Made by a program: the position numbers and the translations under genes
The notes under the pieces: model-generated
The model's input: the letters and a program-made list of their open reading frames with translations, nothing else
Database searches by the model: none
Told to the model about the DNA's origin: nothing
Assembly: GCA_036274635.1 (NCBI GenBank)
Contig: DASUFI010000103.1
Location: 1-12,982 of the forward strand
Reading direction: 5' to 3'
From: DASUFI01 sp036274635
Lineage (GTDB): Bacteria > Planctomycetota > B15-G4
Length of the DNA: 12,982 nucleotides
Part shown: in pieces, positions 6,014-12,765 of the stretch
How positions within the stretch are numbered: the first letter of the stretch is position 1
Layout of the letters: each line of letters opens with the position of its first letter

Positions 6014-8403
6014 CGCGGCATCTCCAGGAAGTCGATGAAGTCCTGCACGGTGAAGGACGGGTCATAGCCCATCGAGCGCAGCATCCGGCCGTCGGCGGAC
6101 ATGAGGACGTAGAGCGGCAGCGTCACCGAGCCCAGCTGCTCCATGAGCGCGCGGTTGCCGGCGTCGCGGGCCTTCACGTCGGACGGCGAGCGCCGGTCGG
6201 TGTACAGGCGCACCGGCACGGCCTTCGCGGCCAGCGCGTCGGCGCAGCGCCGGTCGGCGAAGATGGATTTCTCCACCTTGCGGCAGTTGTTGCAGGTGAC
6301 GCCGGTGAAGTCGATGAACAGCGGGCGGCCCTGTGCGGCGGCGGCGGCCTTGGCCGCTTCGAGGTCCTCGTTCCAGGCGATGAGCTCGTGCGCCGTGCCG
6401 TCCTTGCCCGCGCCGTAGCCCGCCGGCGGCAGGAAGGACTCCGTCCACGTGTCGAGCGTCCGCCCGGTGAGTCCGCCCGCGAAATAGAGAGCCGAGAGCA
6501 GCGCCAGCAGCGCCACGAACGTGCGGCCCGAGACCGCGCGGCGCGGCGTGGGCACGTCGTGCGGCAGCCGGAACGCGCCGAACAGGTACAGCGCCAGCGC
6601 CGCCATGAGCAGCGTCGCCAGCAGCAGCATCGAAGTCCGTGGCAGGAACTGCAGGTTCCACACGAGGTCCGCCGCCGAGAGGAACTTCAGCGCGGCGACC
6701 AGCTCCACGAAGCCCATCACGGCCTTCACCGTGATCATCCACCCGCCCGCGCCGGGCAGCGCGTGCAGCGCCCCGGGGAACAGGGCCAGCAGCACGAAGG
6801 GCAGCGCGAAGGCCACCGAGTAGACCAGCATGCCCAGCACGATGAGCGGCAGCGAGCCACCCGTGGTGAGCGCCACGAGCAGCGTGCCCACGATGGGCGC
6901 CGTGCAGGTGAAGGCCGTGACGGTGAATACGAAGCCCATCACGAGCACCGACAGGTAGCTCTGCCCGCCCGCCGACCCCTTCTCCGCCGTGCGCGCCAGG
7001 AAGGCCGGCGGTCGCAGGTCGTAGAAGCCCATGAGCGACAGGCCGAAGAAGACGAAGAGCGTGGCGATGGCCAGGTTGACCCAGGGGTTCGTGACCAGCG
7101 ACTGCAGGCTGCTCGCCCCCAGCAGCGCCGCCATCCCCACGCCGAAGCCGGTGTACGTGCCCACGATGCCGCCGCCGTAGGCCAGCGCGTACTTCGCGCC
7201 GCTGCCCCCGCCCTCCGCGCGCTTGGCGAAGAACGAGACCGTGATGGGGATCATCGGGAACACGCAAGGCGTCAGCAGCGAGACGAAGGCCAGCGCGATG
7301 CACAGCCACAGGAAGCGCCCCACCGCGCCTTCCTTCAGTGCGCGCGAGAAATCGTCCTGCAGGTTGCCGCCGCTGCCCGCCGGCGGCGCGGACGTCGTGG
7401 CCGGCGGCGCCGTGACCTCGCCCGCCGCCGCCGCGCGCACCTCGAAGGCCACCGGCAGCTCCAGCTCCGCCGGCATGAGGCACTTCTGGTCCGTGCAGGT
7501 CTGGTACTCGAGGCGCAGGACCGCCTTCGCGCTGCCGGGAGCGTGCTCCGGCGCGACGTGCAGCACGGCCACCAGCTCGACGCTGCCCTCGAGCAGGCGC
7601 AGCGTCTCCTGCGTGATCGGCTCGTACCTCACCACCGACGGCGGCGGGTAGCGCACGTCCTTCAGCGCCAGCCCGGGCGTCTCGTCGAGGCTCAGCGCCA
7701 CGGACGTGCCGGTGCCGGTGAAGTCGTGCGCGTAGAGGTGCCAGGGCGCCTCGACAGCCAGCCGCACCTTCACCTCGAGGTCGCTGCCGGCGGCGACGGG
7801 CTCCGTGGGCCCGACGGCGCTGGCGGTGAGCGGATCCTGCACCGAGCCGAAGCCCTTCTTCGCCGCCGCGGGCGCCGGGCCCGCAGCCGCTGCGACCACC
7901 TCGAACCCGATGGGCAGCTCGCGCTCGGTCTCGAAGAGGCACTCCTGGTCCGTGCAGGGCTGGTACGTGAGGCGCAGCAAGGCCTTGGCAGGCCCCGACG
8001 CGTGCTCCGGCGCGACGTGCAGCACGGCCACCAACTCCACCGTGCCCTCGAGCAGCCGCAGCGTCTCCTTCGTGATGGGCTCGACCTTGACCACCGTGGG
8101 CGCCGGGTAGCGCACGTCCTTCAGCGTCAGGCCGGGCGTCGCGTCCAGGCTCAGCGTGGTGACCGTGCCCTCGCCGACGAAGTCGTGCGCGTACAGGTGC
8201 CACGTCGGGGCGATCGTGAGCTGCACCTCGACTTCGAAGTCGCCGCCGGCCGGAGCGGGCGCGGACGGCGCGGTGACGTGCGTGGTCAGTGGATCCTGCG
8301 ACGCCCCGAAGCCCTTCTGCTGCGCCGCCGCCGGCGTCACCAGCAGCGCCAGCGGCAGCAGCAGCCCGAGCAGCAGGCGCGACGCCGGGCCCCCGCGCTT
8401 CAC
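6010..8403 (-). CDS. dsbD: Thiol:disulfide interchange protein DsbD with duplicated N-terminal domain
   Basis: Inner-membrane protein passing electrons from cytosolic thioredoxin to extracytoplasmic thiol proteins. I take GTG at 8401-8403, which overlaps the ispG stop as GTGA and opens directly on a signal peptide (1-27); longer in-frame starts lie inside ispG. Length is 797 residues. Two copies of the DsbD alpha-like beta domain follow (about 28-170 and 182-323), each starting KKGFG/QKGFG...QDPLT and ending with a cysteine pair, CTDQEC (C150, C155) and CTDQKC (C303, C308). Eight hydrophobic segments (about 363-640) carry the membrane cysteines C380 (LTPCVFPMIP) and C500 (TAFTCTAP). The C-terminal thioredoxin domain has TCNNCRKVE (C704, C707). 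The doubled N-terminal domain is unusual; E. coli DsbD has one. Partners may include the TlpA-like protein encoded at 12711-11611. Confidence 0.93.
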   Translation of the reverse strand: MKRGGPASRLLLGLLLPLALLVTPAAAQQKGFGASQDPLTTHVTAPSAPAPAGGDFEVEVQLTIAPTWHLYAHDFVGEGTVTTLSLDATPGLTLKDVRYPAPTVVKVEPITKETLRLLEGTVELVAVLHVAPEHASGPAKALLRLTYQPCTDQECLFETERELPIGFEVVAAAAGPAPAAAKKGFGSVQDPLTASAVGPTEPVAAGSDLEVKVRLAVEAPWHLYAHDFTGTGTSVALSLDETPGLALKDVRYPPPSVVRYEPITQETLRLLEGSVELVAVLHVAPEHAPGSAKAVLRLEYQTCTDQKCLMPAELELPVAFEVRAAAAGEVTAPPATTSAPPAGSGGNLQDDFSRALKEGAVGRFLWLCIALAFVSLLTPCVFPMIPITVSFFAKRAEGGGSGAKYALAYGGGIVGTYTGFGVGMAALLGASSLQSLVTNPWVNLAIATLFVFFGLSLMGFYDLRPPAFLARTAEKGSAGGQSYLSVLVMGFVFTVTAFTCTAPIVGTLLVALTTGGSLPLIVLGMLVYSVAFALPFVLLALFPGALHALPGAGGWMITVKAVMGFVELVAALKFLSAADLVWNLQFLPRTSMLLLATLLMAALALYLFGAFRLPHDVPTPRRAVSGRTFVALLALLSALYFAGGLTGRTLDTWTESFLPPAGYGAGKDGTAHELIAWNEDLEAAKAAAAAQGRPLFIDFTGVTCNNCRKVEKSIFADRRCADALAAKAVPVRLYTDRRSPSDVKARDAGNRALMEQLGSVTLPLYVLMSADGRMLRSMGYDPSFTVQDFIDFLEMPR
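7541..8083 (-). repeat. DNA-level internal duplication in dsbD
   Basis: The block starting at 7541 recurs at 8000, an offset of 459 nt or exactly 153 codons. For example GCGTGCTCCGGCGCGACGTG followed by CAGCACGGCCACCA is identical in both places, and similarity continues with few changes for some 80 bases. It encodes the LLEGxVELVAVLHVAPEHA segment of the two N-terminal domains. Such nucleotide identity points to recent duplication or ongoing gene conversion. Confidence 0.85.
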
Positions 8404-9524
8404 CGGGCCGCCGGCTCCGGCGCGCGCGGTCCGCCGGCCGCCTCGCGCTCCGCCTCCATGGCCGCGATCTCCTCGATGAGCGCGTCCACGATCTGGTCCT
8501 CGCGCACCTTGCGCACGGTCTGGCCCTTGCGGAAGAGCAGGCCCTCGCCCTTGCCGCCGGCGATGCCGATGTCCGCCTCGCGCGCCTCGCCCGGCCCGTT
8601 CACGGCGCAGCCGAGCACGGAGATCTTCACCGGCAGCGTGCACTTGCCCAGGCGCTGCTTGACCTCGGTCACGATCTTCTCGAGGTCGATGTCGATGCGG
8701 CCGCAGGTGGGGCAGGCGATGATCTCGGGCGAGATGACGCGCACGCCGGTGCACTTGAGGATGTCGTAGGCCACCGGGATCTCGAGCAGCGGGTCCGCGG
8801 TGAGCGAGACGCGGATGGTGTCGCCGATGCCGCGCAGCAGCAGCGCGCCGATGCCGGCCGCCGACTTCACCGGCCCGTACTGCATGTCGCCCGCCTCGGT
8901 GATGCCCACGTGCAGCGGCACGTCGCTCTGCGCCCCGAAGAGCGTGTTGGCCTCCACGCAGCTCTGCACGTCGGTGCTCTTGATCGAGACGATGATCTTC
9001 TCGACGCCGTACTTGCGCGCGAAGGCCACGTGGCGCACCGCGCTCTCGGCCAGCGCCTCGGGCGAGGGCCAGCCGTGGCGCTCGAGCAGGTCCTTCTCGA
9101 GGCTGCCGCTGTTCACGCCGATGCGCACGGCGCAGCCCTTGTCGCGCGCGGCGGTCATGACCTCGGCCACCTTCTTCTCGCTGCCGATGTTGCCGGGGTT
9201 GATGCGCACCTTGTGCGCGCCGGCGGCGATGGCGGCCAGCGCCATGCGGTGGTTGAAGTGGATGTCCGCGATGAAGGGCACGTCCATGCCGCGCAGGAAC
9301 AGCGGGATGTTGGCCGCGCTCTCCTCGTCGGGAATTGTGACCCGCACCAGCTCGCAGCCGGCCTCCTGCAGCGCGCGGATCTGCGCGAGCGTGGCGTCGG
9401 CGTCGCGCGTGTCGGTGTTGGTCATCGACTGCACGCGCACCTTGTTCCCGCTGCCGATGAGCAGCCGGCCCACGGGCACCTGGATGGTCGGGCGGCGGTC
9501 GGGGGTGCGGAGCATGCTGTTCAT
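8400..9524 (-). CDS. ispG: 4-hydroxy-3-methylbut-2-enyl-diphosphate synthase (IspG/GcpE)
   Basis: Iron-sulfur enzyme of the MEP isoprenoid pathway, reducing methylerythritol cyclodiphosphate to hydroxymethylbutenyl diphosphate in the cytosol. At 374 residues it is the short two-domain bacterial form. Visible signatures are VRVQSMTNTDTRD (29-41), the TIM-barrel strands VPFIADIHFNH (82-92) and HKVRINPGNIG (104-114), and the cluster ligands in ACPTCGR (C271, C274) and VLGCAVNGPGEA (C306, with conserved E313). Ligand spacing equals that of E. coli IspG with an offset of one. ATG at 9522-9524 is seven bases after the peptidase stop; no strong ribosome site precedes it, and an alternative ATG three codons on (residue 4) cannot be excluded. 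Its 3' end overlaps dsbD by four bases. The window's SufS-type desulfurase could support its cluster, an inference. Confidence 0.97.
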   Translation of the reverse strand: MNSMLRTPDRRPTIQVPVGRLLIGSGNKVRVQSMTNTDTRDADATLAQIRALQEAGCELVRVTIPDEESAANIPLFLRGMDVPFIADIHFNHRMALAAIAAGAHKVRINPGNIGSEKKVAEVMTAARDKGCAVRIGVNSGSLEKDLLERHGWPSPEALAESAVRHVAFARKYGVEKIIVSIKSTDVQSCVEANTLFGAQSDVPLHVGITEAGDMQYGPVKSAAGIGALLLRGIGDTIRVSLTADPLLEIPVAYDILKCTGVRVISPEIIACPTCGRIDIDLEKIVTEVKQRLGKCTLPVKISVLGCAVNGPGEAREADIGIAGGKGEGLLFRKGQTVRKVREDQIVDALIEEIAAMEAEREAAGGPRAPEPAAR

Positions 9525-9531
9525 GGGATGC

Positions 9532-11502
9532 TCAGTTGGGCCCGCTGTGTCCGGCCAGCACGGCCGTCAGCGTGAGCGCCTCGGTACCGCGCCGCACGCC
9601 CACCGTGATCGAGTCACCCGGCTTGTGGCTGAAGAGCAGCGTCGAGTAGTCCTCGAGCGTGCGCACGGGCTTGTCGTCGAGGGCCACGATGAGGTCTCCG
9701 GCCAGGAGCCCGCAGGCCTCGGCCGGCGTGCCGCTGCGCACCGAGGCGATGCGCACGCCGTCGTCCTGCTGGTAGCTCATGTCCGGGGAGGTGCCGAAGA
9801 CCACGCGGTAGGGCACGGGCGCCGACGCGTCCGGACCGCCCGCGGACTGCGCGTGCGGATCGCCTGCGGCCGCGACCTGCGCCGCCGGCGCGCCGGGCCG
9901 CGTGAAGGACGGCCGATCGTCCGCCTCCGAGAGGCGCCGCACGACCTCGCCCGCCAGCGTGGCGATGGCCGCGCCCGCCTGGGCGTTGATCTTGTCCGCG
10001 TCGTCGCTGGGCATGTGGTAGTCGTCGTGCAGGCCGGTGAAGAAGGCCAGCACGGGGATGCTCTTGTCGTAGAACGAGGCCTGATCGCTGTTGTCGCTGG
10101 GCCGCTCGGCGAGGTGCAGGTCGAGGCCGTCGCCGCCGAGGCCGTCGTGCGCGCTCGTGACCAGCTCCTTGAAGCCGGGCGACGTGCCCACGCCCTCCAC
10201 CGCGACGTAGCCGTCCTTGCTGCGGCCGATCATGTCCCTGTTCACCACGGCCACGAGGTCGCCCAGCGGCAAAGCCGGCTCCTCGGCGTAGTGGCGGCTG
10301 CCCAGCAGCCCGAGCTCCTCGCCGCTCCACGCCGCGAAGACCACGCCGCGCCGCAGCTCGCCGCGCCGCGCGCCGAGCAGGCGCGCGACCTCCACCAGGC
10401 CCGCAGTGCCCGAGGCGTTGTCGTCCGCGCCGTTGTGGATCTGGCCCATGGCCGCCGGGCCGCCGCGCGAGCTGTCGGCGCTGCCCAGGCCCAGGTGGTC
10501 CATGTGCGCGCCGATGAGCACGTACTCGCCGGCCACCGCCGGGTCGGCGCCCGGCAGGTAGCCGAGCACGTTGGCCGTGGCGATCTGCGGCCGTTCCGCG
10601 CGCACGCCCAGCTCGCCGGCCACGCCCTCCAGCAGCCCCGCCGTCGGCCGCTCGCCGCGGTCCAGCGCCGCCTGCAGGCCGGCGAGGTCGAGGCCCAGCC
10701 GTCCGCCCGCCTCGGCCGTGAGGCTGGCGGCGGGCAGCGACGCGCCGATGCGCCCGCCCTCTCCGCCGGGCCCGAGGCTCGTGAACGGCTGCGGGGCGTC
10801 CTCGGGCGAGCCCGGCGCGAAGTGCGCCGGATCGTTGATGACCAGAAGCGCCGCCGCGCCGTGGCGGTAGGCCGCATTGACCTTGCCCGCGAAGCTGATG
10901 TGCTCCTGGCCCGGGTTGTCCTTGCCGTCGGCGTCCTGCGCGGCGTAGCGCGTGCCCTTGTCGTCGCTGTGCGGGCCCTTGCGCAGCACCGCGACCACCT
11001 TGTCCTTCACCTCGAGGCCGGCGTAGTCGTCGCGCCCCCCCTCCGGGTCGCTGATGCCGTAGCCCGCGAAGACCAGCGGCGCGTGCACGTCGGCCGAGAG
11101 CGCCGTGCGCAGCGGGCGCCACTCCTTGCCCAGCTCGAGCGCTGTGCCGCCGACGACGAGCACGTTGCCCCCCGCCGCGAGCCGGCGCTGGCCGCGCACG
11201 GTGAAGCGCTCGAGCCAGCCGCCGTCGTCGCCCAGCGGCTGCAGGCCCGCCTCCTCGAATTGCTCCGCGACCCACGCGGCCGCCTGCTCGAGCCCGGGCG
11301 AGCCGGTGTCGCGGCCGGCGCGCGCGTCGTCGGCCAGCCAGGCCACGTCGGCCCGGTAGCGCTCGGCGGGCACGGCGCTGGGCGGCTCGGCCAGCCACGC
11401 CGCGTCGGCCCGGTAGCGCTCGGCGGGCACGGCGCTGGGCGGCGAGAAGCAGCCCGCGAGCAGGAGCGCTGCGAGGACGAGGGGCGTGGACGCGCGGTGC
11501 AT
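9532..11502 (-). CDS. Lipoprotein M28 family metallopeptidase with PA and PDZ domains
   Basis: Predicted membrane-anchored extracytoplasmic zinc aminopeptidase or carboxypeptidase of family M28, 656 residues. The start (ATG 11500-11502) has GGAG six bases upstream. Residues 1-18 are a lipoprotein signal ending in lipobox LAGC (C18). A PA-like insert spans about 145-290 (VFAGYGISDPE, DKVVAVLRKGP, GAAALLVIND). The catalytic part holds GAHMDHLG (H333, D335), GADDNASG (Asp at 360/361), SGEELGLLGS (E395 base, E396 ligand), NRDMIG (D423) and DDYHMPSDD (H496), so the co-catalytic zinc set is complete. A C-terminal PDZ domain (about 580-645, GLLAGDLIVALDDKPV) probably binds peptide tails. Just after the lipobox a 19-residue unit (PPSAVPAERYRAD.AWLA) is repeated twice. 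Substrate specificity cannot be read from sequence. Confidence 0.93.
   Translation of the reverse strand: MHRASTPLVLAALLLAGCFSPPSAVPAERYRADAAWLAEPPSAVPAERYRADVAWLADDARAGRDTGSPGLEQAAAWVAEQFEEAGLQPLGDDGGWLERFTVRGQRRLAAGGNVLVVGGTALELGKEWRPLRTALSADVHAPLVFAGYGISDPEGGRDDYAGLEVKDKVVAVLRKGPHSDDKGTRYAAQDADGKDNPGQEHISFAGKVNAAYRHGAAALLVINDPAHFAPGSPEDAPQPFTSLGPGGEGGRIGASLPAASLTAEAGGRLGLDLAGLQAALDRGERPTAGLLEGVAGELGVRAERPQIATANVLGYLPGADPAVAGEYVLIGAHMDHLGLGSADSSRGGPAAMGQIHNGADDNASGTAGLVEVARLLGARRGELRRGVVFAAWSGEELGLLGSRHYAEEPALPLGDLVAVVNRDMIGRSKDGYVAVEGVGTSPGFKELVTSAHDGLGGDGLDLHLAERPSDNSDQASFYDKSIPVLAFFTGLHDDYHMPSDDADKINAQAGAAIATLAGEVVRRLSEADDRPSFTRPGAPAAQVAAAGDPHAQSAGGPDASAPVPYRVVFGTSPDMSYQQDDGVRIASVRSGTPAEACGLLAGDLIVALDDKPVRTLEDYSTLLFSHKPGDSITVGVRRGTEALTLTAVLAGHSGPN
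11330..11443 (-). repeat. 57-bp tandem duplication at the start of the M28 peptidase
   Basis: Two adjoining 57-bp units (11330-11386 and 11387-11443) differ at only two positions (11341/11398 and 11345/11402). The period is 19 codons, so the frame is kept, and the unit encodes SAVPAERYRAD.AWLAE-type sequence directly after the lipobox. It lengthens the linker between the membrane anchor and the enzyme. The near identity indicates a recent slippage or duplication, or an assembly effect. Confidence 0.92.
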
Positions 11503-11540
11503 GCAGGACTCCGACCAGCGGGGCAGACGGCGAGGGGGCG

Positions 11541-11546
11541 ATTGTA
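11541..11546 (-). promoter_or_regulatory. Possible -10 element before the M28-ispG-dsbD-folE set
   Basis: Minus-strand TACAAT matches five of six bases of TATAAT and stands out in an otherwise almost pure G/C spacer. It is 38 bases before the peptidase start, giving a leader of about 30 nt that includes the GGAG ribosome site. No recognisable -35 lies 17 bases upstream, so the assignment is tentative. Confidence 0.35.
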
Positions 11547-11578
11547 GCCCTGCGCCCGTGCGCCCCGCGAGGCGCGGC

Positions 11579-11599
11579 GGTGGCGCCCCGGGGGCGCCG
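11579..11599 (-). terminator. GC hairpin after the TlpA-like gene, possible terminator
   Basis: On the minus strand GGCGCCCC and GGGGCGCC are separated by a single base, giving a stem of about seven pairs once a loop opens. It starts about 14 nt after the TAG stop of the TlpA-like gene. No U-run follows. With the possible -10 at 11541-11546 downstream it may mark the boundary between two transcription units. Confidence 0.35.
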
Positions 11600-11610
11600 C
11601 GCCCGGCGGC

Positions 11611-12711
11611 CTACGGACTCGCCAGCACCGCTTTCACCGCCGGCAGCATGTGCTCGCCGCGCGGGTCACGCTCGCGGATGACGCCGTTCCTGTCGATCAG
11701 GAACAGCGTGGGCCAGCCGTGCACGTTCCACGCCGAGGCCCACGGGCCGCTCGTGTCGCCGTCGATGGCGTTGCGCCAGGTGAGACCCTCGCGCGCCATG
11801 ATCTCCTTCACCTTGGCCGCGTCGCCGTCGCTGTTGACGCCGATGAGCGCGAACGGCTCGTTCTCGAGGAGCTTCACGAGCTCCTTCTCGTGGGGGAGCT
11901 CCCCACGACACGGGCCTCACCAGAAGCCCCAGAAGTCCAGCAGCACGACCTTGCCGCGGTAGTCGCTCAGCTTGAACTTCGTCCCGTCCTGGTCCGTGGA
12001 CTCGAAGTCCGGCGCGACCATGCCCACCTGCAGGTGGTCGAGCTCGAAGAGGTAGGCGGCGGCCTCCCCCGCGTAGCGCGTGTCCTTGAACTGCGTGCCG
12101 AGCGACTCGAGCAGCGCGCGCGCCGGCGCGGTGTCGCCGCGCGGCGTGGATTGCAGGCTGCCGGTCTGGTCCTTGGCGTACACCGGATCCATGAGCACCT
12201 GCGCCAGCTCGAAGGTGGCGGCGGCCTTCACCGTGGCCACCGGCGAGCCGTCGACGACGCGCCGCAGCAGCGCCTCCGCCTGGGCCGAGCCGAGCGACCA
12301 GCGCAGCCCGCCGAAGTACGACATGGCGTGCTCCAGCTCGGGCGAGTCGAGGAAGTCCGTGACGAGCCGCTCCGTCGCCTGGCTCTGACGCGCGGCGTCG
12401 CCTTGCAGCGTGCGCAGCGCCATGACCAGCGCCTGCGCTCCGGCCGGCGTCTTGCCCGCGCGCATCCCCAGCTCGAGGAAGCGCGGGCCGTACACCGTGT
12501 CCGGCATGCGCTTCTCCTGCTCATCCGTGAGCTGCAGGCTGCCGTCGGCGCCGGGAGTGAGCGACTTCCAGAACTCCTCGCCGTACTTGCCGTACTCGGC
12601 CTTGAGCGCGTCGAACTCGGCCTGCAGCGCGGCGGCGTCGGGCGTCGCGGACGCGACGGGCGCGTCCTGCGCGGACAGCGCGAGCACGGCGGCGAGCAGC
12701 GCGGCGAGCAT
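11611..12711 (-). CDS. Candidate selenoprotein: secreted TlpA-like thioredoxin with Sec-Gly-Pro-Cys active site
   Basis: Predicted extracytoplasmic thiol oxidoreductase of 366 residues, read through one in-frame TGA. ATG at 12709-12711 follows a strong AGGAGG. Residues 1-15 are a short signal peptide; about 20-225 are helical, without recognised domain; 230-366 are a TlpA/redoxin fold (VGMVAPDFESTDQDG, FKLSDYRGKVVLLDFWGFW). The TGA (11917-11919) is codon 265 and replaces the first cysteine of WCGPC. The same frame continues GPCRGELPHEKELVKLL, then IGVNSDGD, the cis-Pro motif HGWPTLFLID (P334) and a TAG stop. C268 is the only cysteine, so Sec265-Cys268 would be the sole redox pair. A SECIS-like stem follows the TGA. 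Standard tools would report two fragments (12711-11917 and 11877-11611). The alternative is a nonsense mutation in a Cys codon. Selenium machinery is not in the window. Confidence 0.85.
11888..11908 (-). promoter_or_regulatory. SECIS-like stem-loop directly after the in-frame TGA
   Basis: On the minus strand TCGTGGGG pairs perfectly with CCCCACGA around the five-base loop AGCTC (11896-11900). Sixteen bases separate the TGA from the loop, and G is the second loop base. From memory, bacterial SECIS models ask for a 3-14 nt loop 16-37 nt after UGA with G in the first two loop positions, so this fits at the near limit. The left arm uses codons unusual for this DNA (TGT, CGT, GGG where TGC, CGC, GGC dominate), which suggests selection on RNA structure. 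A competing pairing of the two GAGCTC palindromes nearby is also possible. Confidence 0.75.
11917..11919 (-). other. In-frame TGA, predicted selenocysteine codon
   Basis: Reads TGA on the minus strand between TGG (W264) and GGC (G266) of the TlpA-like gene, at the exact place of the nucleophilic cysteine in W-C-G-P-C. TGA ends at least five other genes here, so it is not a general sense codon in this organism. Confidence 0.78.
12217..12253. repeat. 37-bp exact repeat, internal copy
   Basis: GGCGGCGGCCTTCACCGTGG continuing to GAGCCGTCG is identical to the last 37 bases of the window (12946-12982). Here it lies inside the TlpA-like gene, encoding DGSPVATVKAAA. Confidence 0.95.
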
Positions 12712-12765
12712 GCGGCCTCCTCGGACGCCCGCGATGCTACGCCCGATGGCGCGCGCCGTCCACCG

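Noticed and set aside
6010..8754. Longer dsbD start giving 914 residues
   Set aside because: The extra 117 residues lie inside ispG in another frame and are Arg/His-rich; the GTG at 8403 opens directly on a signal peptide.
9614..11398. 594-residue minus-strand frame overlapping the M28 peptidase
   Set aside because: Arg/Gly/Ala-rich shadow in another frame; the peptidase frame has a full set of zinc ligands, a lipobox and a PDZ domain.
11917..11919. TGA read as tryptophan (alternative genetic code)
   Set aside because: TGA terminates ispG, dsbD, the M28 peptidase, the desulfurase, protease B and both partner genes, several in tight start/stop overlaps; and the motif calls for cysteine, not a second tryptophan.
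11611..12711. Two separate genes (264-residue and 88-residue) or a frameshifted pseudogene
   Set aside because: Both pieces are in the same frame with no insertion or deletion; the only interruption is a TGA at the catalytic cysteine, and the 88-residue piece lacks a sensible start of its own. A simple nonsense mutation remains the main alternative.
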